The notes: a model not told the origin generated them from the letters alone. Shown: positions 16,993 to 26,329, counted from the stretch's first letter. The stretch: 64,000 bases of DNA from Thiodiazotropha sp040506975 (GCA_965211775.1 OZ242974.1:3100001-3164000); one strand, 5' to 3'. A program made the numbers and translations.

Positions 16993-18795
16993 TCAGTTCG
17001 GCAGCTCAAATACAGTCAATGTGCCGCCCAGCTGGGTATAGTTGCTAAGCGATGCATAGGCACCCACAGCACCCAGGCCGGCTGTCGGGTCGGTCAAACC
17101 TGCAGCCATACCGATGCCGGCCCAGCCACCGAGTCCGGAGAGGACCGCGACATACTGCTTGCCGTTGTGCATGTAGGTATTGACATTGCCGATGATGCCG
17201 GAGGGGGTCTTGAACTTGTACAGCTCTTTACCCGTCTTGGCATCGACCGCTTTCAGATAGCCCTCCAGAGTGCCGTAAAAGACTACGTCACCAGCCGTGG
17301 AGAGTGCACCGCTCCATACGGAGAAGGGCTCGGGGTTGGACCATACGATCTTGCCCTTGTCGGCATCCCAGGCGATGAAGTTACCTAGATTGGTGCCGCC
17401 TGGCGCCGGGTACATGGAGAGGGTTGCACCCACATAGGGTTGACCCGCGGTATACGAAACCTGGAACGGCTCGTAGTCCATGCAGACATGATTGGTCGGT
17501 ACATAGAAGAGTCCTGTACGCGGGGAGTAGCTCGCGGGCTGCTGATCCTTCGTTCCCAGAGCCGCCGGGCAGATACCGGTGGAGTTGACGTCTTCACCGT
17601 TCTGATGGGTGGAGTACTTGGCTACGACCTGGGGACGGCCGGTCTCCATGTCGACATGGGTCGCCCAGTTGACAGCAGGATCGAATTTCTCGGCAACCAG
17701 CAGTTCGCCGGTAGCGCGATCCATGGTATAGCCGAAACCGTTACGATCAAAGTGGACCAGGGCCTTGCGCATCTTGCCCTTGATCTTTTGGTCGACCAGG
17801 ATCATTTCATTGATGCCGTCATAGTCCCACTCGTCATGCGGTGTCATCTGGTAGACCCACTTGGCAATGCCGGTATCCACGTCACGGGCGAAGATGGTCA
17901 TCGACCAACGGTTATCGCCGGGACGCTGAACCGGATTCCAGGTACTGGGGTTGCCGGAACCGTAGTACATCAGGTTCAGGTCCGGATCATAGGAGTACCA
18001 GCCCCAGGTGGCGCCGCCACCGATCTTCCACTGGTCACCCTTCCAGGTATTGATACCGGAGTCTTTCCCTACCGGCTTACCGAGATGGGTAGTCTTCTGA
18101 GGATCCAGAAGGGTATCGCTATCCGGTCCCATGGAGTAGGCGCGCCATGCCAGTTTGCCATCGTTGAGATTGTAGGCGGTCATGGAACCACGCACACCGA
18201 ACTCACCACCGGAGATACCGATAAAGACTTTGTCTTTTACCACCATGGGAGCCGCGGTGGAGGTCTCGCCCTTGGACGGGTCGCCATTTTTCACGGACCA
18301 GACTTTCTTTCCGGTCTTTGCATCCAGGGCCACCAGAGTGGTGTCGGCTTGTGAAAGAATGATCTTCCCGTCGCCATAGGCCAGACCGCGGTTGACAGTG
18401 TCGCAACACATTACAGGAATAACGCTGGTGTCCTGCCTCGGCTCATACTTCCAGAGGATTCTGCCGTTTTCATTCAGGTCAAGGGCAAACACCTTGTTGG
18501 GAAACGGGCTGTGGACATACATAACATCCCCGAGTACCAGGGGGCCGCCTTCATGACCACGGAGAACGCCGGTGGAGAAGGTCCAGGCAACCCTCAGGTC
18601 CTTAACGTTACTCGTGTTGATTTGGTCCAGTTGGCTGTAGCGGGTACCTGCATAATCGCCGTTAGGCATTACCCAGTCGTTTGGGTTGTTTTGCATTTTC
18701 AGCAGTTCTGAATTTGCCGTCACTCCACCTGCAGCGCTGAGCATTGCAGAGGCAGTGAAGCATATCGCCAGAACTTTGCGTTTTGCTTTTACCAT
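16993..18795 (-). CDS. xoxF: Lanthanide-dependent methanol dehydrogenase XoxF
   Basis: A 600-residue periplasmic PQQ dehydrogenase that oxidises methanol (and often formaldehyde). A signal peptide precedes the mature start near VTANSE. Visible features: the vicinal disulfide Cys130-Cys131 (VIPVMCCDTV), metal-site Glu in SGGEFG, Asn in GSGNPS, and HDEWDYDG, in which the catalytic Asp (about 324) is followed two residues later by the extra Asp (about 326) that marks lanthanide rather than calcium enzymes. Propeller W-motifs recur through the sequence. No mxaF/mxaI is present in the window. An IS1380-family element ends about 148 bases upstream of the start, so the promoter must lie close or in that element. 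Confidence 0.97.
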   Translation of the reverse strand: MVKAKRKVLAICFTASAMLSAAGGVTANSELLKMQNNPNDWVMPNGDYAGTRYSQLDQINTSNVKDLRVAWTFSTGVLRGHEGGPLVLGDVMYVHSPFPNKVFALDLNENGRILWKYEPRQDTSVIPVMCCDTVNRGLAYGDGKIILSQADTTLVALDAKTGKKVWSVKNGDPSKGETSTAAPMVVKDKVFIGISGGEFGVRGSMTAYNLNDGKLAWRAYSMGPDSDTLLDPQKTTHLGKPVGKDSGINTWKGDQWKIGGGATWGWYSYDPDLNLMYYGSGNPSTWNPVQRPGDNRWSMTIFARDVDTGIAKWVYQMTPHDEWDYDGINEMILVDQKIKGKMRKALVHFDRNGFGYTMDRATGELLVAEKFDPAVNWATHVDMETGRPQVVAKYSTHQNGEDVNSTGICPAALGTKDQQPASYSPRTGLFYVPTNHVCMDYEPFQVSYTAGQPYVGATLSMYPAPGGTNLGNFIAWDADKGKIVWSNPEPFSVWSGALSTAGDVVFYGTLEGYLKAVDAKTGKELYKFKTPSGIIGNVNTYMHNGKQYVAVLSGLGGWAGIGMAAGLTDPTAGLGAVGAYASLSNYTQLGGTLTVFELPN

Positions 18796-18942
18796 AGTAT
18801 GTATCCTCGGGTTTTATTTGTGGGACTGCCTCTACAAGGTAAAAATAATCGATTTAGAAACCGGACAGTGACCGGATAAAATCGAAATTTGTCGGTTCAG
18901 CTTCTCCCTCGCTATCAATTGACTCCTCACATTTGGTACGTT
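18796..18942 (-). promoter_or_regulatory. xoxF leader and probable promoter region
   Basis: 147 bases between the xoxF start and the IS1380 element. GAGGATAC lies just upstream of the ATG as ribosome-binding site. The remaining sequence is AT-rich. I cannot place -35 and -10 boxes with confidence. Confidence 0.35.
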
Positions 18943-20516
18943 TAGCCCCAATATTTCACGCATTAAAAAGGCAAAATCCTGATACTTCGATATAATTCAG
19001 TTGCTTACACTGTAATCGAAAGGATTTTGCCTGTGACAAACTGTACCCAGACTGCCTTTGATTTTCCAGCCCTAAAACGCCGTAAGGTTCAAGCCGAGTT
19101 TTCCGGTGGCGATATCACCTCGGACGGCGGCGTGTTGCTGCTGCGTGAGATCGACAGGCGTCTGGGATTGCTCGAGGCGGTTGATGCGGTCATCCCCGAC
19201 CCGCGAGATCCCCGCTATATTGAACACAGCCAGTTGAGCCTGTTGCGCCAGCGAGTCTATGGGCTCTGCCTGGGTTATGAAGATCTGAACGACCATCAGA
19301 CACTACGCACCGACCCGGCCCTACAGAGCTCGATCGAACGCGAGGAGGTACTGGGCAGCCAGTCGACACTTTGTCGGCTGGAGAACCGGGTCGATCGCCG
19401 GGTTGCCGTTGATGTCCACAACCTACTGCTCGAGCAGTTCATTGCCTCATATGATGCACCACCCGATGAGCTGATCCTGGATTTCGACGCCACGGATGAT
19501 CCGGTGCATGGCCGCCAGGAAGGCCGCTTCTTTCACGGCTACTACGATCACTACTGCTTCCTGCCCCTGTATGTCTTTTGTGGCGATCAACTGCTGGTGA
19601 GTTATCTGCGGCCCAGCCGGATCGATGCGCCCAAGCATGCCTGGGCGATTCTGGCGCTGTTGGTCAAACGCCTGCGCCGGGCTTGGCCTGAAGTGCGTAT
19701 CATCTTTCGGGGCGATAGCGGCTTTTGCCGTCACCACATGCTCAGCTGGTGCGAGCGCAACGCTGTGGGCTATATCGTGGGCATCGCCAAGAATGACGCC
19801 TTGCTGCGGTGTATCCGTGAGCCCATGCAGTGGGTTGAGGAACTGGCGAAGCGAACCGGCATGAAGATGCGGGAATTCTTTCAGTTTCACTATGCCGCCA
19901 GCACCTGGAAGACGCGTCGCAAGGTGATCGCCAAACTGGAGGTCACCGACAAGGGGCCAAATCCACGCTTCATCGTCACCAACCTGGCCGGCGACAAACA
20001 GCGCCTTTACGATGACCTCTACTGCGCCCGTGGTGACATGGAGAACCGAATCAAGGAGCAGCAACTGGGGCTGTTCGCCGATCGCACCAGCGCGCATTAC
20101 TGGTGGGCCAATCAGTTTCGTCTACTGCTGTCCAGTCTGGCCTATGTGCTGATGGAGGCCATCCGGCGCCTCGCGCTGAAGGGCACGGAACTGGCGCGTG
20201 CACAGATGACCACGATCCGGCTCAAACTGTTCAAGATCGGGGCGGTCATCATTCGCAACACGCGACGGATCCGCTTCCTGCTCTCCAGCACCTATCCCTA
20301 TCAGGCGCTGTTTTTCCAGGTGGCGGCACGACTCAAGCCGGGATAGCCCGGTAGAGTGCTGCCCCGGCACGTTGATCAACAATGGGGGTAAGGGGGAGTC
20401 TGCCCGGAGGGTGGAAAATCAGGGCTTGATAGAGGTTTGGTTCCCAGTGAGGGCAAACCATCCAAGCTTGGCCATATCACCGGCTAAATTTAAAAACGGA
20501 TGAAACATGCGGGCTA
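18943..20516 (+). mobile_element. IS1380-family insertion sequence
   Basis: Holds an intact IS1380-type transposase gene. Putative imperfect terminal inverted repeats begin TAGCCC on each side (left TAGCCCCAATATTTCA from 18943; right, reverse complement, TAGCCCGCATGTTTCA ending at 20516), about 16 of 22 positions alike. No convincing target duplication seen, so the ends may be off by a few bases. Confidence 0.65.
19033..20346 (+). CDS. IS1380-family transposase
   Basis: DDE transposase of about 438 residues. Acidic motifs: ILDFDATDDPVHG, IIFRGDSGFCR and, late, ENRIKEQQLGLFADR, the usual IS1380 arrangement. I choose GTG at 19033, which has AAAGGA eight bases upstream, over an in-frame TTG at 19027. 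The frame appears complete. Confidence 0.93.
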   Translation: MTNCTQTAFDFPALKRRKVQAEFSGGDITSDGGVLLLREIDRRLGLLEAVDAVIPDPRDPRYIEHSQLSLLRQRVYGLCLGYEDLNDHQTLRTDPALQSSIEREEVLGSQSTLCRLENRVDRRVAVDVHNLLLEQFIASYDAPPDELILDFDATDDPVHGRQEGRFFHGYYDHYCFLPLYVFCGDQLLVSYLRPSRIDAPKHAWAILALLVKRLRRAWPEVRIIFRGDSGFCRHHMLSWCERNAVGYIVGIAKNDALLRCIREPMQWVEELAKRTGMKMREFFQFHYAASTWKTRRKVIAKLEVTDKGPNPRFIVTNLAGDKQRLYDDLYCARGDMENRIKEQQLGLFADRTSAHYWWANQFRLLLSSLAYVLMEAIRRLALKGTELARAQMTTIRLKLFKIGAVIIRNTRRIRFLLSSTYPYQALFFQVAARLKPG

Positions 20517-20656
20517 GAGCATTAGCTACTCAGCCAACAGTATGCAAGGGCTGTAAAGTGCGATTCGGATGTTAATGGACGAAACAGTTGTTCACGTTCC
20601 GATTAAATTGAGTTGCCCCTTTCCCGGCAAGGGATAAAGATGTGATTCATTTTTTT

Positions 20657-21685
20657 CCTGATTACCCCTAAACCTCAGCCATTCTCAAGAGGCGATATGG
20701 CATAGGTGGAGTGCGAAGAGCGGCAAAAAGCAATCGTTCAATCATGGCGGGTAAATCGAAACGGCGGTTAAACCGATATTCGAACTCAGCAAGATAACGC
20801 GACACATGTTTATCTCGAATCGCATGAAAAGTACCCAACAGACTGTTTTTGACATTACCCAACATCGTGTTTACCCATTTGAAGCACGAATACTGGACAC
20901 TTTGGCGCCCACCACCCGTCACCATGGGGTTATGATGGCAATCAGCGGTTGTCACGCCACTAAAGCACCAAAGCCCATCGGTAAAGACTTCGCTGCCAGG
21001 CATCAAGCAGGAGCGGGCGTAGCGGGCGATTTCACGTTTGCGGAAGCCCCTTACACGACGCAGTTGAATTTTCATGGGCCTGCCGTCCCGCGTCGTCTCA
21101 ACAGCAGCTACGAAAGGGATTTTGTTGCGCGACCCACGACCACGCTTACCGGCTTGCTCGCCTCCGAGATAAGCATCATCCAATTCGATGCGGCCGGCCA
21201 GTTTTTTTCCACGCTCACGTTCCATCATCACCTGCATCAACTTATGCTTGAGTCGCCAGGCCGTATTGTAGTTCACCCCGATTTCGCGGGAAAGTTGCAG
21301 CGCCGAGATACTTTTCTTGCGTTGGGTCAACAGATAGATCGCAAGAAACCACGTTCTCAGCGGCAGCTTGGTGCCATGGAAGATGCTGCCGGCGGTCAGG
21401 GAAGTCTGATGATGGCACTTGTGACATTGATATATCTGACGCTTTTTGAGTTCACAGCCTGTTGTGTTGCCGCACTCAGGGCAGACATAGCCCGTCGGCC
21501 AGCGCAAATCATACAATGCCTGTCGACACTGATCCTCGGTCCCATATTGTTCCAGAAAATCGTGCAAACCAAGACCTTTTTGAAATTGAATAGTATTTCT
21601 CGGCATGATGAAATCCTCTTTTATTCAGTAGGTTCCATTATGCTTGCACCACAGGCTCAATAGCTGAGCCTCATGAGTAATCAGG
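20657..21685 (-). mobile_element. IS1595-family insertion sequence, copy 2
   Basis: Complete 1029-bp element with the same ends as copy 1. Flanked by seven T on the left and eight T on the right, so the 8-bp target duplication is either poly-T with slippage or one base imperfect. Confidence 0.92.
20668..21606 (-). CDS. IS1595-family transposase, copy 2
   Basis: Intact 312-residue transposase with zinc ribbon and ISXO2-like DDE domain, the standard sequence shared with copies 3-5 (Thr in LLTQRKK). Confidence 0.93.
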   Translation of the reverse strand: MPRNTIQFQKGLGLHDFLEQYGTEDQCRQALYDLRWPTGYVCPECGNTTGCELKKRQIYQCHKCHHQTSLTAGSIFHGTKLPLRTWFLAIYLLTQRKKSISALQLSREIGVNYNTAWRLKHKLMQVMMERERGKKLAGRIELDDAYLGGEQAGKRGRGSRNKIPFVAAVETTRDGRPMKIQLRRVRGFRKREIARYARSCLMPGSEVFTDGLWCFSGVTTADCHHNPMVTGGGRQSVQYSCFKWVNTMLGNVKNSLLGTFHAIRDKHVSRYLAEFEYRFNRRFDLPAMIERLLFAALRTPPMPYRLLRMAEV

Positions 21686-21866
21686 TTTTTTTTAGTGTGG
21701 AAGTATGTTGTGTGTCACTGCTGTGACACTTTTCCGGAGGCCTCAAGATTCAATGTAGAATCGATTAATGAATCAATCTCCATTCAAATTAAATCAACCG
21801 GGTAATCAAAACCGTCATGATCAGGGCTAGTATCATATCTTTGGTCAGGCCCAACAGAGCACATCC

Positions 21867-21888
21867 GGTTAGTGTTAACAGCCCCTAG
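21867..21888. repeat. Dispersed GGCC-repeat upstream of proline iminopeptidase
   Basis: GGTTAGTGTTAACAGCCCCTAG, one of the dispersed sites, here with CCCC in place of GCCC. The 214 bases between IS copy 2 and the iminopeptidase gene hold nothing else I can name. Confidence 0.5.
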
Positions 21889-21899
21889 GCAGGTGACTG

Positions 21900-22865
21900 A
21901 TGAGATCACTTTATCCTCCCAGCGAACCCAATGCCGTATATAAAATATGCGCCGATCAGCTTCACGAGCTCTATGTGGAGGAGTGTGGCAACTCAGAGGG
22001 GGTTCCAGTGGTGTTTCTCCATGGCGGTCCGGGTTCGGGCTGTTCAGACGACCACCGCCGTTTTTTCGATCCCGATTTCTACAGAATCATTCTCTTCGAT
22101 CAGCGTGGCTCAGGAAAATCCCTGCCCTTGGGAGAGACAAAGCAAAACCGTACCTTGCAACTCGTGTCGGATATGGAAACGATCCGCCGCCACCTGGAAA
22201 TCGAGCGATGGATGCTGTTTGGCGGCTCATGGGGTGCAACCTTATCGCTTATCTATGTACTTTTCCACCCCGACAGGGTACTCGGAATGATCTTAAGGGG
22301 GACGTTTCTCGCACGTGAATCTGATCTGGACTGGTTTTTCATAGGTCTCAAGCGCCTCTTCCCGCAGGCCTGGGGCAGGCTGTCGCAAGGGCTACCGGAT
22401 AACACGGAACTGGAAAACCTGATCAGTTGGTATCACGCCGCAGTTCATGGCAGTAATAAAATCCTCGCGCTACAGGCTGCACATAGATGGTCAGAGTGGG
22501 GCAGTCGCATAGTCAACTGGCATAAGCCACCAAGTGCGGCAGACGCTGACAAAGCGCCGCAACCGGAAGTGCAGCAAGAGCGATTGCTGGCAAAGGTCAA
22601 AATCGAGACACACTATGCCCGCCACCGTTATTTCATTGAGAATAACGAGATACTCAACCGCATCGGATCACTTTCCGTCATGCCTGTCTCAGTCGTGCAT
22701 GGCCGTTTCGATCTTGTTTGCACCATGGAATCTGCCTGGCTGCTGCATCGGGCCATCCCCGATTCACGATTCGTACAAGTACCTGATGCAGGCCATATCA
22801 TCGACGAGCCCTCGATGGCGGCAGCACTGGTGGAAGAGACCGACCGGATGCGGGAGCTGCTATAG
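21900..22865 (+). CDS. pip: Proline iminopeptidase
   Basis: A 321-residue cytoplasmic alpha/beta hydrolase (S33 family) releasing N-terminal proline from peptides. Motifs: oxyanion HGGPGSG at residues 41-47, FDQRGSGKS, and the nucleophile elbow GGSWG with Ser110. The catalytic Asp and His are likely in VHGRFDLVC and PDAGHI. Length is normal for the family. It stands alone between IS copy 2 and the pqq operon and has no obvious C1 link. Confidence 0.93.
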   Translation: MRSLYPPSEPNAVYKICADQLHELYVEECGNSEGVPVVFLHGGPGSGCSDDHRRFFDPDFYRIILFDQRGSGKSLPLGETKQNRTLQLVSDMETIRRHLEIERWMLFGGSWGATLSLIYVLFHPDRVLGMILRGTFLARESDLDWFFIGLKRLFPQAWGRLSQGLPDNTELENLISWYHAAVHGSNKILALQAAHRWSEWGSRIVNWHKPPSAADADKAPQPEVQQERLLAKVKIETHYARHRYFIENNEILNRIGSLSVMPVSVVHGRFDLVCTMESAWLLHRAIPDSRFVQVPDAGHIIDEPSMAAALVEETDRMRELL

Positions 22866-22882
22866 ATTCAGATGAATACAAG

Positions 22883-23190
22883 CCGCGAATGGACGCGAAT
22901 CACCGTAAATTTCCGCAAAATTTATTAGTCCGCAAATGAACGCTAATAAACGCAAATGAATTCATTGCAAATTGTTGAGTTGTAATAAACCATGTCAATG
23001 ATGAAGCTTGAAGCGGTATCTTATAAACAAGCCGTAGTAGCTTTGTAGCCACAAGACCGCAAAGTTCCCTTATGAACCATACGTCTGCGTTCTATAGTAA
23101 GGACAAATAAAATATCATTAGCGTTTATTAGCGTTCATTTGCGGACTTTTTATCATTCGTAAATTTGCTGTGATTCGCGTCCATTCGCGG
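22883..23190. repeat. Long inverted repeat of the CCGCGAATGGACGCGAAT type
   Basis: Two arms of about 75 bases (22883-22958 and 23116-23190) are near-exact inverted copies containing CCGCGAATGGACGCGAATCA and CCGCAAATGAACGC. About 157 bases lie between them. A partial relative occurs at 54749-54808. Non-coding, MITE- or REP-like. It fills the gap between pip and pqqE. Confidence 0.75.
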
Positions 23191-23199
23191 GAATTTTCT

Positions 23200-24357
23200 T
23201 TACTGTCCGCTAGCTTTGGGCCATTTACCGGCTGTGAGTTTTTTCGAGTTGCGCATGTTGCGGAACACCAGGGGTGCGGTGTCAGGCTCGCGTGAAATGT
23301 TCGTTTCATTGACCATTTTGACGATTTGTTCATGATGGGGCGACTTGCTGCAGACCGGATCGGCATTGGTGGCATCACCGGTCAGCAGGTAGGCCTGGCA
23401 GCGGCAGCCGCCGAAGTCTTTCTCCTTCTCGTCACAATTGCGGCAGGGTTCTCTCATCCAGCCGTAACCACGGAACCTGTTGAAGTCGGTGGAGTCGTTC
23501 CAGATCCACTCGATACTGTGGTCACGTACGTTGGGAAAGGTGAGCCCAGGCAGTTCACGGGCGGCATGACAGGGAAGGGCGGTACCGTCCGGGGCCACGG
23601 TGAGGAAGACGGCTCCCCAACCGTTCATACAGGCCTTGGGACGCTCTTCATGGTAATCAGGCACCACATAGAAAATCCGCATCTTGCCCTTGAACTTCTC
23701 CTGGTAGCGGTGAGCAACTGCCTCCGCCGCTTCTACCTGGTCGCGCGAAGGCAGTAACTGTTCACGATTATGCAGGGCCCAGCCGTAGTACTGGGTGGTG
23801 GCCAGTTCCACGTAGTCGGCCTCAAGGGCATGAGATATCTCAAGGATCTGTTCCACCTGGTCTTCATTGTGCCGGTGGAGGACGAAACAGAGTACCATCG
23901 GGTAGTCGTACTTCTTCACCAGCCGGGCCATCTCGAGCTTGTGCCGGAAGGAGTTGTTACCGGCGATGAAGTTGTTGAGCTCTTCACTGCTGGCTTGAAA
24001 GCTGACCTGTATGTGATCCAACCCGGCCTCCTTGAAGGCCTTTATACGGACCTCATCCATACCGACACCGGAGGTGAGCAGGTTGGTGTAGTATCCAAGT
24101 TTGTGCGCTTCCGCGATGAGTGTTTCCAGATCCTTGCGCACCAGTGCTTCACCGCCGGAGAAACCGAGCTGCACCGCCCCCAGGGCGCGCGCCTGCCGAA
24201 ACACCCGGATCCACTCCTCGGTGGTGAGTTCGTCCTTATAACGGGCGATGTCGAGGGGATTGGAGCAGTAGGGACACTGCAGCGGACATTTGTAGGTCAA
24301 CTCCGCCAGCAGCCAGAGTGGCTTAGGCGGGCTTGTGTCGGATCCATTGGTTGTCAT
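23200..24357 (-). CDS. pqqE: PQQ synthesis radical SAM enzyme PqqE
   Basis: A 385-residue radical SAM protein that links Glu and Tyr of the PqqA peptide. The radical SAM cluster is YKCPLQCPYC (CX3CX2C) near residue 25. SPASM-type cysteines occur in the C-terminal third (MNGWG, ALPCHAA, EPCRNCDEKEKDFGGCRCQ). The gene overlaps pqqD and is last in pqqABCDE. The C-terminal tail after the last Cys is somewhat long and ends next to the inverted repeat. Confidence 0.97.
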   Translation of the reverse strand: MTTNGSDTSPPKPLWLLAELTYKCPLQCPYCSNPLDIARYKDELTTEEWIRVFRQARALGAVQLGFSGGEALVRKDLETLIAEAHKLGYYTNLLTSGVGMDEVRIKAFKEAGLDHIQVSFQASSEELNNFIAGNNSFRHKLEMARLVKKYDYPMVLCFVLHRHNEDQVEQILEISHALEADYVELATTQYYGWALHNREQLLPSRDQVEAAEAVAHRYQEKFKGKMRIFYVVPDYHEERPKACMNGWGAVFLTVAPDGTALPCHAARELPGLTFPNVRDHSIEWIWNDSTDFNRFRGYGWMREPCRNCDEKEKDFGGCRCQAYLLTGDATNADPVCSKSPHHEQIVKMVNETNISREPDTAPLVFRNMRNSKKLTAGKWPKASGQ

Positions 24358-24607
24358 AAGCGGTATCCAGAAATTGATAGACGTCGGCTTCGAGCTCTGC
24401 TTCGGGAAAGGCTGACTTCAGGTCGTCAATGATAGTGGCGACACTCGCTTCACCGTCGCATCGCTTTAGGATCTCTCCGGCGGCATGATTGAGCTTGATC
24501 ATGCCCTCGGGATAGAGGATTACATGACAGTCCTGAGCCTCTTCCCATTGAAAACGGAAAGTGGGCGCTATCTGTGGGATGTCTTCGGCATTGAAATGGT
24601 TGTTCAT
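24323..24607 (-). CDS. pqqD: PQQ peptide chaperone PqqD
   Basis: A 94-residue RiPP-recognition protein that binds PqqA and presents it to PqqE. It has the PqqD-typical order of a short beta hairpin (QDCHVILYPEGMIKLN), then helix turns (AAGEILKRCDG, FLDTAYDNQWI). It overlaps the pqqE start by 35 bases and follows pqqC by three bases. Confidence 0.95.
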   Translation of the reverse strand: MNNHFNAEDIPQIAPTFRFQWEEAQDCHVILYPEGMIKLNHAAGEILKRCDGEASVATIIDDLKSAFPEAELEADVYQFLDTAYDNQWIRHKPA

Positions 24608-24610
24608 AGG

Positions 24611-25342
24611 TCAGGCCGTGATGTTGTGATAGGGCGGTTTGTTTTCCACATAGGCCATCCACATGCAATCGAGCATGGTCCACAGGATATCGAGCTTGAA
24701 CTGCAGTACCTCCAGCATCTTCTCCTGTTGCTCACGAGTCTTGTAGTAGTTCAGTGTGATATCCAATCCATGCACTACGTCTCGGCGGGCCTCTGTCAAT
24801 CGTTTGCGGAAGTAACGGTATCCGCGCTCGTCGATCCATGGATAGTATTGCGGCCAATTGTCGAGCCGTTTTTGATGAATGGTCGGGGCAAAGAGTTCCG
24901 TCAGCGAGGAACTGGCCGCCACCTCCCATGGCTGCTGACGGGCAAAATTGAGATAGGCGTCTATGGCGAATTTGACGCCCGGCAGCAGGTGCTTGTGGGA
25001 TAGCAGATCCTCTCGAGACAGGCCCACCGCCTCTCCCAGCAGCAGCCAGGCCTCTATACCTCCCTCATCACCCTGGGTGCCGTCGTGGTCGATAATCCGC
25101 TGAATCCAGTGGCGGCGCACGTCACGGTCGGGGCAGTTGGACATGATGGCGGCATCCTTTACCGGGATGATGACCTGGTAATAAAAGCGATTGGCGACCC
25201 AGCCCTGTATGGCCGGTTTATCCAGCTTGCCGCTGTTCATTAAAATATGGAACTCATGATGGATGTGGTAGTACTTCTCCTTTTCCCTGAGTTTCTGTTC
25301 AAACTCCTGTTTCGACCATGGTTTGGTTGGATAGGTAGACAT
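24611..25342 (-). CDS. pqqC: Pyrroloquinoline-quinone synthase PqqC
   Basis: Oxidase (243 residues) for the last step, ring closure and eight-electron oxidation to PQQ. It begins with the family pattern KQEFEQKLREKEKYYHIHHEF and contains WVANRFYYQ and HDGTQGDEGGIEAWL with conserved His, Tyr and Arg residues of the active site. It lies between pqqB and pqqD in the operon. Confidence 0.97.
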   Translation of the reverse strand: MSTYPTKPWSKQEFEQKLREKEKYYHIHHEFHILMNSGKLDKPAIQGWVANRFYYQVIIPVKDAAIMSNCPDRDVRRHWIQRIIDHDGTQGDEGGIEAWLLLGEAVGLSREDLLSHKHLLPGVKFAIDAYLNFARQQPWEVAASSSLTELFAPTIHQKRLDNWPQYYPWIDERGYRYFRKRLTEARRDVVHGLDITLNYYKTREQQEKMLEVLQFKLDILWTMLDCMWMAYVENKPPYHNITA

Positions 25343-25354
25343 GGCTGTTCCCGT

Positions 25355-26269
25355 TTATAGTTCGACCTGCATGCCGTCGTGAGATACCTCGATGCCGGCC
25401 TCGCTCAATGCTTGCCGTTCGGGTGAGTCATCCACGAGGATGGGATTGGTGTTGTTGATATGGATAAGTATCTTTCTCGGTTTAACAAGGCCGCTCATAA
25501 TATCGATGATGCCGCCCTTGCCCGATTGATCGAGATGCCCCATTTCACTGCCGAGCTTGTTGCTGATACCCGCCTCGATCATCTCGTCGTTCTGCCACAA
25601 AGTCCCATCAACCAGCAAGCAGTCGGCTTCTTGCATATAGGGCAGGATGTGAGGCTCCATGGAACCCAGCCCGGGTGCGTAAAACAGATTTCTTCCGCTT
25701 GCGGTGTTTTCTACCCGTACGCCGATGTTGTCTCCCGGAACCGTGTTGTGGCGGTGAGGCGAGTAGGGGGGCGCCTCGCTCTTCAGTGGTACCGCGGTGA
25801 ACAACAATCCTTCGATACCCGGAATGAAAAAACTCGACTCGTCGGTCAGAATTTCGTGCCAGTTGACCCCTCTGAAGTGGCCGAGAATGTTGAAAATCGG
25901 ATAGCCGCCGGTCAGGTCGTCATGCACGGCCCGGGTGCAATAGACATCCCAGGGTGCCGTGTGCTCACGTAGTAGCAACAGCCCGGTGGTATGATCGATC
26001 TGCGCATCCACCAACAGAATGGCTCGTATTGCCGTATCGCGAATGGTTCTGCCCGGTTGTAAGGCCGGAAAGGATGCCAGCTGGGCGCGGATGTCCGGTG
26101 ATGCATTGAAGAGCACCCAATCCTTACCGTTGGCGCTGATTGCAATGGAGGATTGTGTGCGGGCTGTCGCTTTGATGGTTCCGGTTCTCAAGCCCTGACA
26201 ATTATGGCAATTACAGTTCCATTGTGGAAATCCGCCACCCGCACCGGAACCCAAAATATGTATCAGCAT
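25355..26269 (-). CDS. pqqB: PQQ biosynthesis protein PqqB
   Basis: A 304-residue MBL-fold protein, reported in this family to hydroxylate the tyrosine-derived part of the PQQ precursor. It opens MLIHILGSGAGGGFPQWNCNCHNC with the conserved Cys cluster and contains VDAQIDHTTGLLLLREH. It follows pqqA after 60 bases that include a stable hairpin. Confidence 0.96.
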   Translation of the reverse strand: MLIHILGSGAGGGFPQWNCNCHNCQGLRTGTIKATARTQSSIAISANGKDWVLFNASPDIRAQLASFPALQPGRTIRDTAIRAILLVDAQIDHTTGLLLLREHTAPWDVYCTRAVHDDLTGGYPIFNILGHFRGVNWHEILTDESSFFIPGIEGLLFTAVPLKSEAPPYSPHRHNTVPGDNIGVRVENTASGRNLFYAPGLGSMEPHILPYMQEADCLLVDGTLWQNDEMIEAGISNKLGSEMGHLDQSGKGGIIDIMSGLVKPRKILIHINNTNPILVDDSPERQALSEAGIEVSHDGMQVEL

Positions 26270-26289
26270 GAAAGATGTGTGTTTGTATC

Positions 26290-26318
26290 CGGAACCACCC
26301 GCATGACAGGTGGTTCCG
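26290..26318 (-). promoter_or_regulatory. pqqA-pqqB intercistronic hairpin
   Basis: An 11-bp stem CCGGAACCACC / GGTGGTTCCGG with a seven-base loop, 12 bases after the pqqA stop. No U-run follows. Its place between pqqA and pqqB fits the known need for more PqqA peptide than enzymes; the hairpin would attenuate or stabilise the upstream transcript. Confidence 0.7.
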
Positions 26319-26329
26319 GCGATTACGAC

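Noticed and set aside
16993..18795. Calcium-type methanol dehydrogenase MxaF
   Set aside because: The DYD motif with the extra Asp, no mxaI in the neighbourhood, and the XoxG/XoxJ partners mark it as XoxF.
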